DNA of 64,000 nt from Onchidella celtica (lineage: Eukaryota; Mollusca; Gastropoda; Systellommatophora; Onchidiidae), in contig OZ007582.1 in assembly GCA_963931925.1 (NCBI GenBank), forward strand, positions 20,123,292-20,187,291, in the 5' to 3' direction. Both the position numbers and the translations under genes were made by a program. Shown in pieces: positions 25,101 to 36,040 of this stretch (position 1 is its first letter; the number at the start of each line of letters is the position of its first letter). The notes beneath the pieces are model-generated. The model did no database searches. It was not told the DNA's origin and saw nothing but the letters and a program-made list of their open reading frames with translations.

Positions 25101-28100
25101 AACCCTGAATGTCAGGAAACTGCATTCCTTATTGTGTGCCTTTGTGACTGGTGTGTAGATGGTGTAACAGTTATGCAATCAGGCCATGGTTAGACCTGGT
25201 TTGGCAGAGATGTGAAGACAAAGCTCGTTCTGCACATGACATGTCGATGGACAAACATGCCCTGTTCTATCAGATGGCCATCAGTCAATGGTGTTTTGTG
25301 CTTGATATCGTGCAGTTTGTGTATGTCAGAAAATGGGTGGGCGAGTCAGATGTGGAATGGGCACTAAAAATCACAATTCAAAATTTTATTATGTTTACAA
25401 AGGTCATCTAATATTGCAATGCTTGATGTACGTGTACTTCAGCAACCTGACTTGACAGAGCCAAAAAGAGAAAATTGAAAGTTTTCCAGGATGGTAGGTT
25501 TGGTCACGACACCAGTGATGTGCAGCGAAGTAATTACCGTTAACTCATTTTGCTTGACTTCCTGACATGCACAGTTGGCCCTTGTCTCAGCTTGGATTGA
25601 GTAAAATGATTTTGGCGCGACACAACATACACAATCTATTTACCCTTTTGTTAATATACACTATCAATAATCTTTTCCCTGTGACTCAGTTCATAAGATG
25701 ATAATGATGGTGACAAAATATAATCCATAATTCTCACATTGCCTCTACACTGATATCACACTGTAAGTTGACTGCAACATTTCTGAAGCGAATGATGGGC
25801 ACCCGAGCATTGAGAATCTTGAAGACACTGTGGACACGGGGTGTCAGGTCCAGTAAAGATGCTATCATTGCCAGTGTTCGCTGTGCCAACTGTCGCTCGG
25901 TACTAAATACCTCAGTAAGTTGTCGTAAACTTGATGCTGGAGCACCATGTTGTGGAATTTTCTGTTGCTTAAGAAGAAAGATATTTTTTGTTTTTGAAAT
26001 TGAAGAAGTACTACATGTAAGCAATAAACTATAACTAATAACAGAAAAAAAGATTACCTATGGTAACAGCAGTAATACTGACAGTAGATGGTGCAGTAGC
26101 TGTGGATACTGCAAAAGATAATAGATGCATATGGAGGAAAAAAACAAACTCCTTTTTATTACGGTTAGCAAAGTCTCTAGTTTTGCAACATAGTAATATG
26201 AAATACAGAATTTTTCATTCAGGTTGGCACGAATAGATGTAATAAAAACACAAAAACTGGAAACTTACCTATAGTGAATGCAACTTCAAATAAATAAAAA
26301 AAAGACTGGAAACAAATCCAGCTACTAAACCTACAAAGAAAAACAAACAAGAATAATAATAACATAATTTGAATATAACAAGAATACACTACAACTTACA
26401 GTTAAGGATGGCGTATACGGATCCCTATTAAAACACAACATCATATCTAGGTCACTGTTCCACCATCCAAAACCATTTAGGCAAGAGCCATAAGGTATAA
26501 CCCGAGCATCTGGCAGTATCGACCTCAACATGTCCTCAAGCAATAAACAGATGAAGAATCGAATCCTCAGGTCACCATCATCCAATGTCCTCCGCCTACA
26601 CAAAGCTTTTAGCTCTTCATCCAGCTGAAACAGAATGAATGACTACCAATTATAAAAACATATATATACCATATAAAATAAGACGTCTTTTCTCATCATC
26701 TTTTTTTTTGACATTTAACCCTTTCGCTATGTAGGGGTTTCGCTAGATTTTGTAGCCAGAACTCGTAAACTTTGTAAACAGAAGAGTTATAACTGCTCAA
26801 AGAAAGGCCGTACGGCGTACGTCCTATAAGAATCGAAAAGGTTAAGGCTAGGCCCACAGATGTGGCCTGCTGTCATGTCTCAGTTTCATGTTCCTACATC
26901 CAATCATTCACTTAGGTTGAAAAAAATAAAAAGCATTGCATATGTGATTTAATATACTCCCATATGCATGCCCAGTCAAATACTCTGAAACTGTTCGATA
27001 GTAGTCTGCTTACCGAATCCATGACTGGATGAAAATTTGATGCTTTTTCTGTCCAGTTTCCTTCCTCCACGTCTGGAATGGGAAGGTGCTTCTTTCTCTT
27101 TTGACTCGATGTGTCATAAAGAATCCTTGAACGCATTGGAAACTGATTTTGCTCACTGAAAAATCCTGCATTATCCTGAAGTTTGGTGATACTGCTCTCG
27201 TTTGCAAACTCAGCCAACATGTAGAGCTAGGGAAATAATGAACTTTGGGATTAATATGGATAAAAACTACATGCATTTACTTACCATACAGTAAGCAGTA
27301 AAAAAATTGACTACATCATACATCCTCACAATTTAGCAAAAAATGTTTCCATTGTTTAATTCTTATCCTTTTGTCAGGCATAATTAGATTAGTAGGCCAA
27401 GAACAAATCCATTCCAGAGATTCCTGCAAAAATACATTGTTGAATTTGAGATGTGGATTCGTTGCTCAAACACATGGATGAATAGGAAACAAAACAGCAA
27501 AGCATCAAAGCCACTTTACTGAACAGTTTCTAAAGATTCCTTGAATCTTGTGTGTAATCTTACTAGTTACTACTATTCATCCAATCATTAATTTTTTTCT
27601 TTTGGAGAGAGCTTTGATTTCATGCCTGCACAGTGATTCAAACAGACATACTTTAAACTGCCCATTGATATCAAAATGCCCTACTCTGAGAAATGGCAAA
27701 AGGATTATGTCCTCAACTCAGGCTATTTTGGATGGCAACTAAAGTTTCAGGGTGACCTTATATAGGCAACATATATGTAGCCCCAATAAACACTCCCCTT
27801 AACAATCAAACTATAAAATTATAAGGACACTCAATATATAAGGGAGTGTTTATTGGGGCTACAAGTAGCCTCCATAACCAAACCCCACCCCTGAAACATT
27901 ATTTGGGGTACCTGTTTCTCGCTACGTAATATTCATCTCCGGGTAGCCCAAATTGTTATGAAGGCTACATGTAGCCCCAATTAACGCTCCCAAAGTTTAA
28001 TGGTAGACTTATCCGTGGGCAAAAAAAAATATCTGACTAAAAAATTGGTCCAGACATGAAATTGAAAGCTGATGAGCAAATTCAATTTCATCAATGTCCT

Positions 28101-31100
28101 TTTTCAAAGCTACTGTCAGGGAACATCTTTTGTTTTCTTATGCAAGGAATACAATCATGCAGCTTAAGCTGAAGTATGTACAATCAGAAAGGTCACGGTT
28201 ATTATACAGTACTGAGGGTTGAAATGAACGAGAGGAGAATGGATGGTCCAGAAGAGATAACAATTATGACTTCCAGAGTTGTAATGGCAACAAAATACGC
28301 AAGGATAATTTCAGGTAAAACTATAACCATAGTCTTGAGTGATGACATAAGCAAATTAAAGAGTGAAAAAGATCACAACCATTACCTTGTCTTGAGTGGT
28401 GAACTGAGCATGCTTCAGGCCACCAATGGAAGTGAGAGACAGAACCGCAGCATTGGAGTTCATTGTCCTGATGAGGACACTGCGGCATGCTTCCTTGTAC
28501 TTTTCATGAAGAATTTCCTTGAATGATGGTGCTGCTGTGGACAACAGAAGAACTACAAAATATGTAAATTAAACATTTGCGTCAAACACAATAAGTCTGA
28601 TAATTCACATGACGAATCATTAAGGAATTTAAACTCAGAAAGTACCCCATAAACTTTACTTGTTATAACCTGCATGTTGAACCATTATAAGCCAATACTT
28701 ACAAACTCTAAGACATGTAAATTAAAAACAAACATCATTTTCTACACTTCATAGAATAAAAGAAGAAACTGACCTTTCAGACTGTCGAAATTCTGATAGT
28801 GTTTTATTTCACTTTCAAGTGTTATGCAAGAACTCAATTGGCTTGCATGTTATCTCATGCAAAGAACATATTGTGAACAATGATACGTCTTTGACAGAAC
28901 CTCAAAAACACCTAAACAGGTTGCGCAGGTCATAAACACGAAACAATTTTTTGGTTGCTTCAACAACAATATCATGTATGCATTGCTATTTAGTACTATT
29001 TTGATAACCATGTGCTGTCACAGCAACAAAACCTGTATTTGATGAAAAATCTGATATTTGATGATAATGTTGGGACTCTGATGTGCGGAACTATGATGTC
29101 ATAATTTCTTCACTACTCACAGCAATTTAAGTACATCAGCAGTATAAATCTGATAATACAGCTTTAAACAGTTTAACCCTTTGAACACTATTGCCCGGTA
29201 CACCCATCAAATTCTAGGGCAATATATACACTATTGACCGGTACAGTGGTCAGAAGGGTGACACTGCACATTTGTGCTCATATCTCATCAAAAGTTGCGT
29301 TTGGCTGCCATTTTTTATTCCCAGTTGTAAACAAAGAGAAACTAGAAGCCGGCGCATAGTTTGAGGAGTTTTTTGTGAAATTTTCATGATGAATGCACAA
29401 AATGCAAAGTTTTTTTTATGCATCAAAAGGGGCTCAACGTGCTGGACTGACTGGCATACCAAGGCCCAATACTGGAGATAAAAGATAATTTTAAAAACAT
29501 TCTATAATACTCACAATGTTGTGTTTGTTGTGTGTTTCCATCATTATATTACTTTCTATGAAAATGAAAATGGCAATTTTGGGCTGGGGGACCAGGGACA
29601 GGGGTTCATAAGGACCGGGAGACCAGTGTACAAAGGTTAATGTATAATTTATATAGAAAAAAATGTCAGAATGATCTTGTAGCGTACAGAATGTTAAATA
29701 TTAGGTGCAACATGTCAATAATCACAGTTATGCGCTTTAGATGATCTCTTCTAAATTTATTATCGCCACATCATACAATTGTCATATCATCATTTCTGAG
29801 TTATCATAAATTCATGTATGCATAGTTTCTGTGTTTACATAAAGCTTGTAAGAGGAATGGTTACGTGGTGGACCATATAGAATTCAAAGGAATGAAACAT
29901 TCTTTTTTTTTTCCTGTGCATAACTATGACAATATGACACAGATCATGTCATCATAGTTATGAGCATCAGCTGGTATATCCAAATTAAATGTGCTACTGG
30001 TTCGTCAGGAGTCTCCCGTGTCTCGTGGTGCAAACTGACCAATAGTGATTTCTCTGTATACTTACTGTCACGAGTGAGTGAGCGAGGATCAATAGTTACG
30101 GGGAGAAGGGGGTAGAGTAAGATTAACTCACGGCCCACAATTAATGGAAAGCATGGAATGTTGTGAGTTGGGGGGTTTGGATGAGGCGAGATCGGTGTAC
30201 TACAAGTCACTGCAAGTTAAGAAGTCCAAGGGGACAGACGTGAAGAAAGCAGTCGGGAGATTGTGTGTTTTCCAGTGATGACTGGTAGGTTGAACTATGA
30301 TTGATAAGTATGATGATTGATGTACTATATTCTCCTATGACCATGATGTAAATAAGTTATATGTGAGGAATGTGAAAGTCATTGATTACTGTGTATAGAG
30401 ATGTGCGCAATGAGCGATAGATGTAAGTTAGGATCATGGACTCGTAGCGAGTCTACTGTGTAATACGGTGGAGGTGTGTTACCGTAGAGAAGTGCAGATG
30501 TGTGGTGAGTGAAATGTGGACTGTTGTGTGAACGCTTGATGGTTCGTAATGAGTGGTGAAGTCGATAGTAATTGTATGGTGTTATAGAGATGTAATGTTA
30601 TTCTTATAGGTGCCGGGGTCGGGCCGTGAGGCTACCCGTGGTGGAGAGACTAGTACCGGGGATAGGCCAGCATAAGCGAGATGCCTGGGTTGGGCAGAAG
30701 GCTACCCACAGGCCAGCCTGAGTGAAGCTGTCGCGCAGGACAGCGAGAGCACATTAGTCGTGGCAGTCTGGCCACAGACAGGGACGTTATGTATTAAGAT
30801 ATTAATGTGCTATTAAGATATTGAGGGGAGATTGAGATACTGAGATTAGGTTGAGCAGGAGCCAGTAAGATAGGCCCGCAAGTAGTACATACATTGATGT
30901 GAGGTTGAGGCCGGAGTATATTTTAGAAAGTTATTATCGGGTTGTGGACCCGGAGATAGAATAAATGTTGGGAATAACGACCATTGGATGGTATTTAAAT
31001 TGAATAATGTACTGTATGTAATTGCACGTATATCTTTATTTTTATGTATAATAAATGTGTGAGTCTGTTTGGTTGTTCTGTTAAGTGTTATACTTGTTTG

Positions 31101-33659
31101 TTCATGATTGTTGTCCTGTCATAATCATTACATCTCCCAGTCTGGGATTTGTGACACTTACTTTCCTGATGAAATCCGTTATGCATGAAATGAAAGCACT
31201 TCATATCATTCAAATCAGATGCACTTTGCACTATGCACAGTGCTATATAATAGGAAAATAAATCCAACTCAAAAAGTATAATTTAAATCATAAACTGTAA
31301 TGTTGGTCCTGAACTGGCATACAGTACACGCGACAAGAGAGGCAATATAATGATAGTTGATATACACGTATGAAAATATTTAACATATTTTTCAATATTT
31401 AGTAAAGTCTAAACAAAATAGTTTAAATTGTTCATGCTGATATAGCAACATAAAAACATCACAAATATGAAAAACATAAATATACGTGGTATTTCTGAAG
31501 AGTAAGTAATATTATACTAATAAACGAAGATGAAACATCACTTTAAAAAAAAAGGGCACGCTTATTCGCAGACATCTGCGGATAAGACCTGGAACTTATT
31601 CACAATTCTTGCCTGTTTTGTTAAATAATTAGGCTCTTCACTCGGTAAGATGGCTCAATTCGGAGTAATGCATGGTGTTTCTTATGGTAATGAGGAACCA
31701 GGTTGTCTTTTTTTTTTAGCGATACTTATCGGTTATTGTGTCCTCTGTAGTATTAGAGAGACCCTGCTTAGTAACACTTTTAGTTTTAATTTACTCAGGT
31801 TCCCCGGTGGCATGCTAAGTAATCTCGCCTGCCGAGTTGGTAAGGGTCGAATCTCCGCAAGAGCTGATTTAAGTGACAGATTTAAGCCAATATAATCTAT
31901 ATAATTACATTTTTATTTCTAATTAGCAACTGCCCCGTTCAATGAAAAGGAATAAATGAATGAACAGGTTCGGGCATAGGTTATCCTTTTACGATGTTCT
32001 GCTAAATCAACCATGTTTAGCACAGAAATTAGAGCTATGCCTAGTCCACAAGAACTAGAAGGGTGATCGCTATTTCTGTTTTCTTCGATAAGGATTTACC
32101 CGCGTTCACACCAGAGATCCGTTTGCGTTCTCGTTTGTACGACTTACGACGAACGAGGTTAATCTTTCTATATCGCCTACTACTGTCCACACCTAACTCT
32201 TGTAATTGTTCGTTTCTGAACGTTAACATTTGTTTGTGAAATCTGGTTTACCGCCGCCGCAAAATATCTCCCTTGTGCAATGTGATCAGGGGTGCGCCCA
32301 GTGACAACAGACAATGGGAAGGGGGGGGGGGGGGGGGAGGGGAAGTCAAGTTCAGGATTGATACTGCCATACAGTACACATCACCCATGTGGATAGGAAA
32401 TATTTGCTCTCCCATTCTCAATCCAGAAGGAGGTCGACAATGAGACACTAATCGCTGCAGACCAGAAATTCAAACCAATTTATGACAAAAACTAGTAAAT
32501 TGTATGCAAACAGACAATAAATAAACCAGGCATGGAAAGACATTGGACGGGAGCTAAACGTTGAAGGTAAAAAAAAATTTAATTAATACTACATGACTAG
32601 GTCTACATGTAGATCTAGGCCCTATTAATATTATGTTTACAATAGCATACAGAATTTTATTGTTTGCTGAAAACTTTGTCTCCTTGCCAAGAGACCCTGC
32701 CTACATCGGACATGAAATAGTTCGTTAACGACTCTCTAATCTCAATCGCTCTTTGTGATGCCCTGTGTCGGGGCCGATCAACTGAGTTCAAAGTTTCTAC
32801 TACTGTACTAGTTGAGGGGTTAGATGTTGGTTCTTGGGGTGTCTGCAGAAATCACATAAGCTTCTGTGTGGTTAATCTGTTCTAATAATCTGTTCGGGGA
32901 CAAGGTGGTCTAGAGGCAAGGTGCTCGCCTCTCATGCCAAGGGTCCCCGGGTTTTGTGCAGGCATGTTGGAAATTGGGATTTTCTCATATTTTCAAGTCC
33001 TTGATCTTGTGATGTTGCTTAGACTGTAAAGCGGATTTATATATATATGCGCTAGGGAGGCCTATTAATAGTAATAATACTATTATATATATAAATGCCA
33101 TCCATTATTTATTATTATTATTATTATTAATATCATTGTGGAGTACAGTGTTTTTCTGCGCATATGGGATGCTCCCAATACTTTCTGTTTTTCCCCCGCT
33201 TCATTTTCTCTTAACCACAACAAAACAAGAACTTTAGACGTCCATGCTTGCAGAAGGTGCTCTCAGTGTCTCACGCATGAACACAAATGAAAGGTGTGAA
33301 CACACTCTCGTTGATTAACGTACGTTAACATACGTTCCTGAAACGAGCGAACGAAAACGGATCTCTGGTGTGAACGTGGCGTTATCTAGATCTAGATCTA
33401 GATCTAGACCTCTAGATCTATACCTACCTCCTTCGGAACGAGTCGTTTGCTTTTGACTTTTGGTTGAGGTCGCTTCTCTCTTGCTAAAGAGTTCATCAAC
33501 TTTCACATCAAGATCAGTGTTTTTATTTTTCTTTGCTTTTCGTTTCTGTTGTAGAACACTGCTCGTTCTCAACCACCGCACTTTTGCAAAACTGCATTTT
33601 ATGCCGTGGGTTTGTAAGCGCAGCAAGGATGTGTTCGAGGAGCGCAAGGGCGCAGCCAT
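21453..33659 (-). CDS. MTPAP: Mitochondrial poly(A) polymerase, 8 coding exons (spliced)
   Basis: The product adds A residues to the 3' ends of mitochondrial transcripts. Joined exons: 33659-33428, 28534-28386, 27226-27014, 26624-26400, 25967-25738, 24664-24438, 23054-22962 and 22105-21453, giving 2022 nt and 673 residues (human MTPAP has 582). Residues 1-48 hold many Arg/Lys and no acid, as in a mitochondrial presequence. An RRM-like domain follows (about 85-175), then the nucleotidyltransferase: YGSCLNGFGWWNSDLDMM (243-260) with metal-binding D256 and D258, and D344 in LQCDISVEA. The PAP-associated helices and a PLCIGLNICRNVS block follow. The last 130 residues are an acidic Ser-rich extension. 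The start is fixed by an in-frame TAA 12 nt upstream. All intron ends are GT-AG and all phases close. Confidence 0.93.
22962..23054 (-). CDS. MTPAP: MTPAP exon 7
   Basis: Residues 426-457 (both ends split), acceptor ACCAATAG, donor ATAG|GTTGGT. The 93-nt exon carries LPKSQNTESI, matching vertebrate IKPSQNTETL. Confidence 0.88.
   Translation of the reverse strand, partial: THLRCSTLTVSCMVFQPVHHACQNLRIQNL
23285..23390 (+). mobile_element. SINE 3' fragment
   Basis: Matches the 3' end of the SINE at 60263-60370, sharing AATGACACTAAGGCA, then ATTTCCCAAATGG and an AATACAATT end. It lies in MTPAP intron 6, antisense to the gene. Confidence 0.55.
24438..24664 (-). CDS. MTPAP: MTPAP exon 6
   Basis: Residues 350-426 (both ends split), acceptor CATTCCAG, donor A|GTGAGA. 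TELLYLYSVSDPRVKPLM, then LKQWAISHKL and a hydrophobic TIGILAMLLFFLQTRTPPVV helix, match vertebrate SSELLYIYGALDSRV and MMVIFFLQRRSPPILPTL. Confidence 0.93.
25738..25967 (-). CDS. MTPAP: MTPAP exon 5 (third catalytic Asp)
   Basis: Residues 274 to the split codon 350. The acceptor CTTCTTAAG precedes CAACAG, so a 6-nt shorter form using the next AG is also in frame. The donor AT|GTGAGA is phase 2. FKILNARVPIIRF and CDISVEA match vertebrate QKILNARCPLVRF and CDLTTNN; D344 is the third carboxylate. Confidence 0.92.
26400..26624 (-). CDS. MTPAP: MTPAP exon 4 (catalytic)
   Basis: Residues 199-273, acceptor CTGTTTCAG, donor ACT|GTAAGT. It holds the LEDML helix, the GS motif and the D-L-D metal-binding pair (D256, D258). 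Confidence 0.94.
26719..26841. mobile_element. piggyBac-like TTAA MITE, 123 bp
   Basis: Flanked by TTAA at 26715-26718 and 26842-26845. The ends are CCCTTTCG (left) and CCTTTTCG (right, reversed). It lies in MTPAP intron 3. The TTAA target and CCYTTT ends fit piggyBac-type MITEs. Confidence 0.55.
27014..27226 (-). CDS. MTPAP: MTPAP exon 3
   Basis: Residues 128-198, acceptor TTTCCCTAG, donor TCG|GTAAGC, phase 0 on both sides. LYMLAEF and FPMRSRIL match the GLYAVVEF and IPFRSRFF blocks of vertebrate MTPAP. Confidence 0.92.
27776..27863. mobile_element. Hairpin MITE, 88 bp
   Basis: Near-perfect 22-bp inverted ends beginning TGTAGCCCCAATAAACACTC around an AT-rich loop. A third half-copy (GTAGCCCCAATTAACGCTCC) sits at about 27969-27990. 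It lies in MTPAP intron 2. The superfamily is unknown. Confidence 0.7.
28386..28534 (-). CDS. MTPAP: MTPAP exon 2
   Basis: Residues 78-127. The acceptor TTCTGTTGTCCACAG is strong; the donor is AAG|GTAATG, phase 0. It reads FKEILHEKYKEACRSVLIRT, corresponding to the FQEVRQARE...RTVLV segment of vertebrate MTPAP at the start of the RRM-like domain. Confidence 0.9.
29177..29636. mobile_element. piggyBac-like TTAA element, 460 bp
   Basis: Flanked by TTAA at 29173-29176 and 29637-29640. The ends are CCCTTTGAACACT and, reversed, CCTTTGTACACT. It lies in MTPAP intron 1. The interior repeats GCCCGGTACA/GACCGGTACA near the left end. Confidence 0.6.
30066..31156 (+). mobile_element. Solo LTR with 5-bp target duplication
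   Basis: A 1091-bp sequence that starts TGTCAC and ends GTGACA, flanked on both sides by CTTAC (30061-30065 and 31157-31161). TG...CA ends and a 5-bp duplication define an LTR, probably Ty3/Gypsy-type. An AATAAA lies at about 31032 on the plus strand, giving the orientation. No internal coding region follows, so this is a recombined solo LTR in MTPAP intron 1, antisense to the gene. Confidence 0.8.
32099..33381. mobile_element. Harbinger-like TIR element with TTA duplication
   Basis: The left end reads CCCGCGTTCACACCAGAGAT and the right end, reversed, CGCCACGTTCACACCAGAGA. Homology extends about 32 bp. It is flanked by TTA at 32096-32098 and 33382-33384. A 3-bp TTA target is the PIF/Harbinger signature. 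It contains a SINE copy and no transposase ORF. It lies in MTPAP intron 1, ending about 45 bp from exon 1. Confidence 0.72.
32895..33130 (+). mobile_element. tRNA-derived SINE, copy B (B box lost)
   Basis: The A box TGGTCTAGAGG is at 32906-32916. The B box is deleted (GGGTCCCCGGGTTTTGTGCA). The 3' part carries the GTAAAGCG...GCGCT tail and ATT repeats seen at 7580-7645. It is nested in the Harbinger-like element. Confidence 0.65.
33428..33659 (-). CDS. MTPAP: MTPAP exon 1 (presequence)
   Basis: Residues 1-77. ATG at 33659, donor G|GTAGGT, phase 1. It carries the arginine-rich targeting peptide (R6, R14, K21, K26, R28, R31) and a KRKAKKNK patch. A Harbinger-like element begins only about 45 bp into the following intron. 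Confidence 0.9.
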
Positions 33660-33884
33660 ATTGGTTGCTTAAAGACTAGGAAGAATGAAAAAGTAAGCAA
33701 ACGAAAACAAACGAAATGGTTGTGTTCACAGTTACTGTGTACTGAGCCACGTACATGTATCGAGATGCTGTTCCATGCCCAAAGTTCGTGGCTCATGGAA
33801 ATTGCGATCAGAATAATCTCCAGCATATCAACTTCTTATTACAACATTAAAATGTTCAGTTAATGACGATGATGGGCAAACGGT

Positions 33885-34310
33885 TGCAGATCTAATGATT
33901 ATAAAACAGATATTACCAAAAACAGTATCAGCCACCTGCCTACAAAAAAAAAAAAGCAAAACAACAACAACAACAAACAAACTTTGGGATATTAGATGTG
34001 GTAGTTTTGCATTTCACTCGGGGGAAGGCGAAGTAAAGGGGAAGGGAAGCTCAGATGTGGGTGTAACGCCGCCAGCAAAGTACAAACGCTCTTAGGGTAT
34101 CAGTGTTTGCTCTTGCCTAAGAAAAGCATAAGAAGAGGGGAGGGGAGTTCTGGAAGTGTACCTACTTTTCATGTCGGGTATTGAACCAAAATAAGGGAGA
34201 AGAAAAAAAACAAAAACAAGTTGTCTGATTCTAGAAAAATCAAAGACACGTACCCTACTGAAGCCACTATACATACAACTTTTTCTTTTTGCCCAGCTTT
34301 GACACTACTG
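33885..34310. repeat. Direct repeat, copy 1
   Basis: Shares its first 60 bp (ATCTAATGATTATAAAACAG and onward) and its last 35 bp (ACAACTTTTTCTTTTTGCCC) with 34845-35220 in the same orientation; the interior is diverged or replaced. It is probably one dispersed element inserted twice or duplicated. Confidence 0.5.
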
Positions 34311-34844
34311 AAGCCGGGCAGGCAAAATGCTACTTGAAGCTTTAATTATAAACATCACATCTTTATCATGGGCATTAACCATCCACATTGTCTCTGTACA
34401 CTCTTATAAAAGGGAGGAGTTGAAACCAAGCGTATGGAAAGTATTCAGAGGGAATGCCGAATGGGTGTGCGAGTGTTTATGTGTGTATGTGAACATTCAC
34501 CAAAAAGGACCAAATACTCTTTGTGGCTGGCCCGAAAAAGAGGAACTGTCAGAATAAAGGGCTTTGGGGAGGGAGCGAGGTGAAAATGGAGTGAGGCACA
34601 ATGGATAATAATTAGGCTGCTTTTGCCTAACTCTTTCTTTATGGAGTGCGTCTCAGACTGACCATTTATGGGCGATTTAGATTATACTTAATTCATAAAT
34701 GCATCCCTTAGAATTATATTGAACCTGAACACACTGATAATGTGACAGAAAAGAACAAGCAAACCCGCATTTGTTTGTCGACTAATTCTACATAGTTGAT
34801 GACCTATATATATATACACTCATCATCGGAGATAAGTAGAATCC

Positions 34845-35220
34845 CTCAAAAGATCTAATGGTTATGAAACGGATATTACCAAAAATTATATTTGAGAATC
34901 TACTAAAAAAAACAAAAATCGCATGAATGTGACAGGCATTTGGCAGACGGACGTGCTCTTGTGCTGCTCCAAACAAGAACTCGCAGCTAAGTATCATATT
35001 CCGTTTCGCTTCGATTGTACACATTTCCTGTTGAAACCTTTTATTGTTCAATTGTTTTCTCTGTTCCATTTTTTTTTTTCTTGATAAAGGCGAAAGCCGA
35101 AAATTAGAACATTTTTTGTCTTCTCTTCAGTTTGCTTTGTATCGTTTGGGTTTTATTTTTCACGCGGGACTTTGCAACATACAACTTTTTCTTTTTGCCC
35201 GTTTTTGACATTGCTTATAG
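34845..35220. repeat. Direct repeat, copy 2
   Basis: The partner of 33885-34310: it opens ATCTAATGGTTATGAAACGG and closes with ACAACTTTTTCTTTTTGCCC. The spacing between copies is about 0.95 kb. Confidence 0.5.
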
Positions 35221-35721
35221 TCCTGCTGCGACCCCACAGTTTTCTGTGGTTTTTATAATATTTCGTCAATGAATGTGACAGGGACGGTCAAATCCATCGA
35301 CAAAATATTAATTATTTCACTATCACGAATTGCACATTACCTGGAAATATAACTTAAGTTTCTTTTATTATAGTGACAACAAAGAGAATATTTATTCTCT
35401 CCGGGTTCACTAAAGACGTACATCAGTGAAAAAATTGAAAGGCGTCATCACGCGTATTTTGACATTTAAAAAATGTTATGTTTTTCATCTTAGAAAAAAA
35501 TTGACGGAGTTGGTGCATAGAAACGACACTGCAAACAGGAAGTTGGGGAAAACGAAACTGAAATTTCTAGTCATCTTAGAATCGAGACTGAGGGAGGATT
35601 CAGCTTTCATAAGTAAGTTGATGAGACAGATGTGGATCGGCTCTGTTTCAGTGTGAGCAATCCTGCGAAGCGTTGCCTTACATATACTGGGACTTAAGAT
35701 TAAGAGGAAATGGAAGTGCTA

Positions 35722-36040
35722 ATCCGCCAACATTATCGGCGGATACTGCCCAGCCCTTCTTCTTCTTCTTCTTATGAAGTTGATTCGTCTAGTGATGTAA
35801 AAGACGATCCCTCAACTGCACCATATGCGACTCGACGTTACTCCTCTGAGGCTAAAAAACAGGGTAAAAGCCCTGCATATATTAGGACCATTTAAAATAT
35901 ATTCGTTGTGTAAATTCTTTTGTATATATCTCTCTGGTTTATCCTCCCTATCCACCAACATTATGGGCGAATACTTGGGTTTATCCGGCAACACTATCGA
36001 TCGGCAGATCTGGGGCCGCCAACAGTATCGGCGGATAAAG
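35722..36040. repeat. Four diverged copies of a 25-bp palindrome upstream of TUT1
   Basis: Copies lie at 35722-35746, 35950-35974, 35983-36010 and 36014-36040. The first contains CCGCCAACATTATCGGCGG, where CCGCC pairs with GGCGG. The fourth keeps the stem; the second and third have changes in one arm. They lie 480-800 bp upstream of the TUT1 start. Confidence 0.6.

Noticed and set aside
26050..26102. Possible 51-bp MTPAP exon on the minus strand between TTTTGCAG and ATAG|GTAATC
   Set aside because: In the phase required by both neighbours it ends in an in-frame TAG, and no preceding exon supplies the phase that would make it open. Retained only as a possible poison exon.
26262..26280. Micro-exon candidate TTGCATTCACTATAG before GTAAGT in MTPAP intron 4
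   Set aside because: It also ends in TAG in the required frame and is only 15 bp; no family sequence is missing at this place.
28176..28526. 116-residue plus-strand ORF
   Set aside because: It overlaps MTPAP exon 2 on the other strand; the minus-strand exon has family similarity and splice sites, so this is its shadow.
31790..31880. tRNA-like stretch with a GGTCGAATC box
   Set aside because: Only one weak box, no cloverleaf, no recurring copy in the window.
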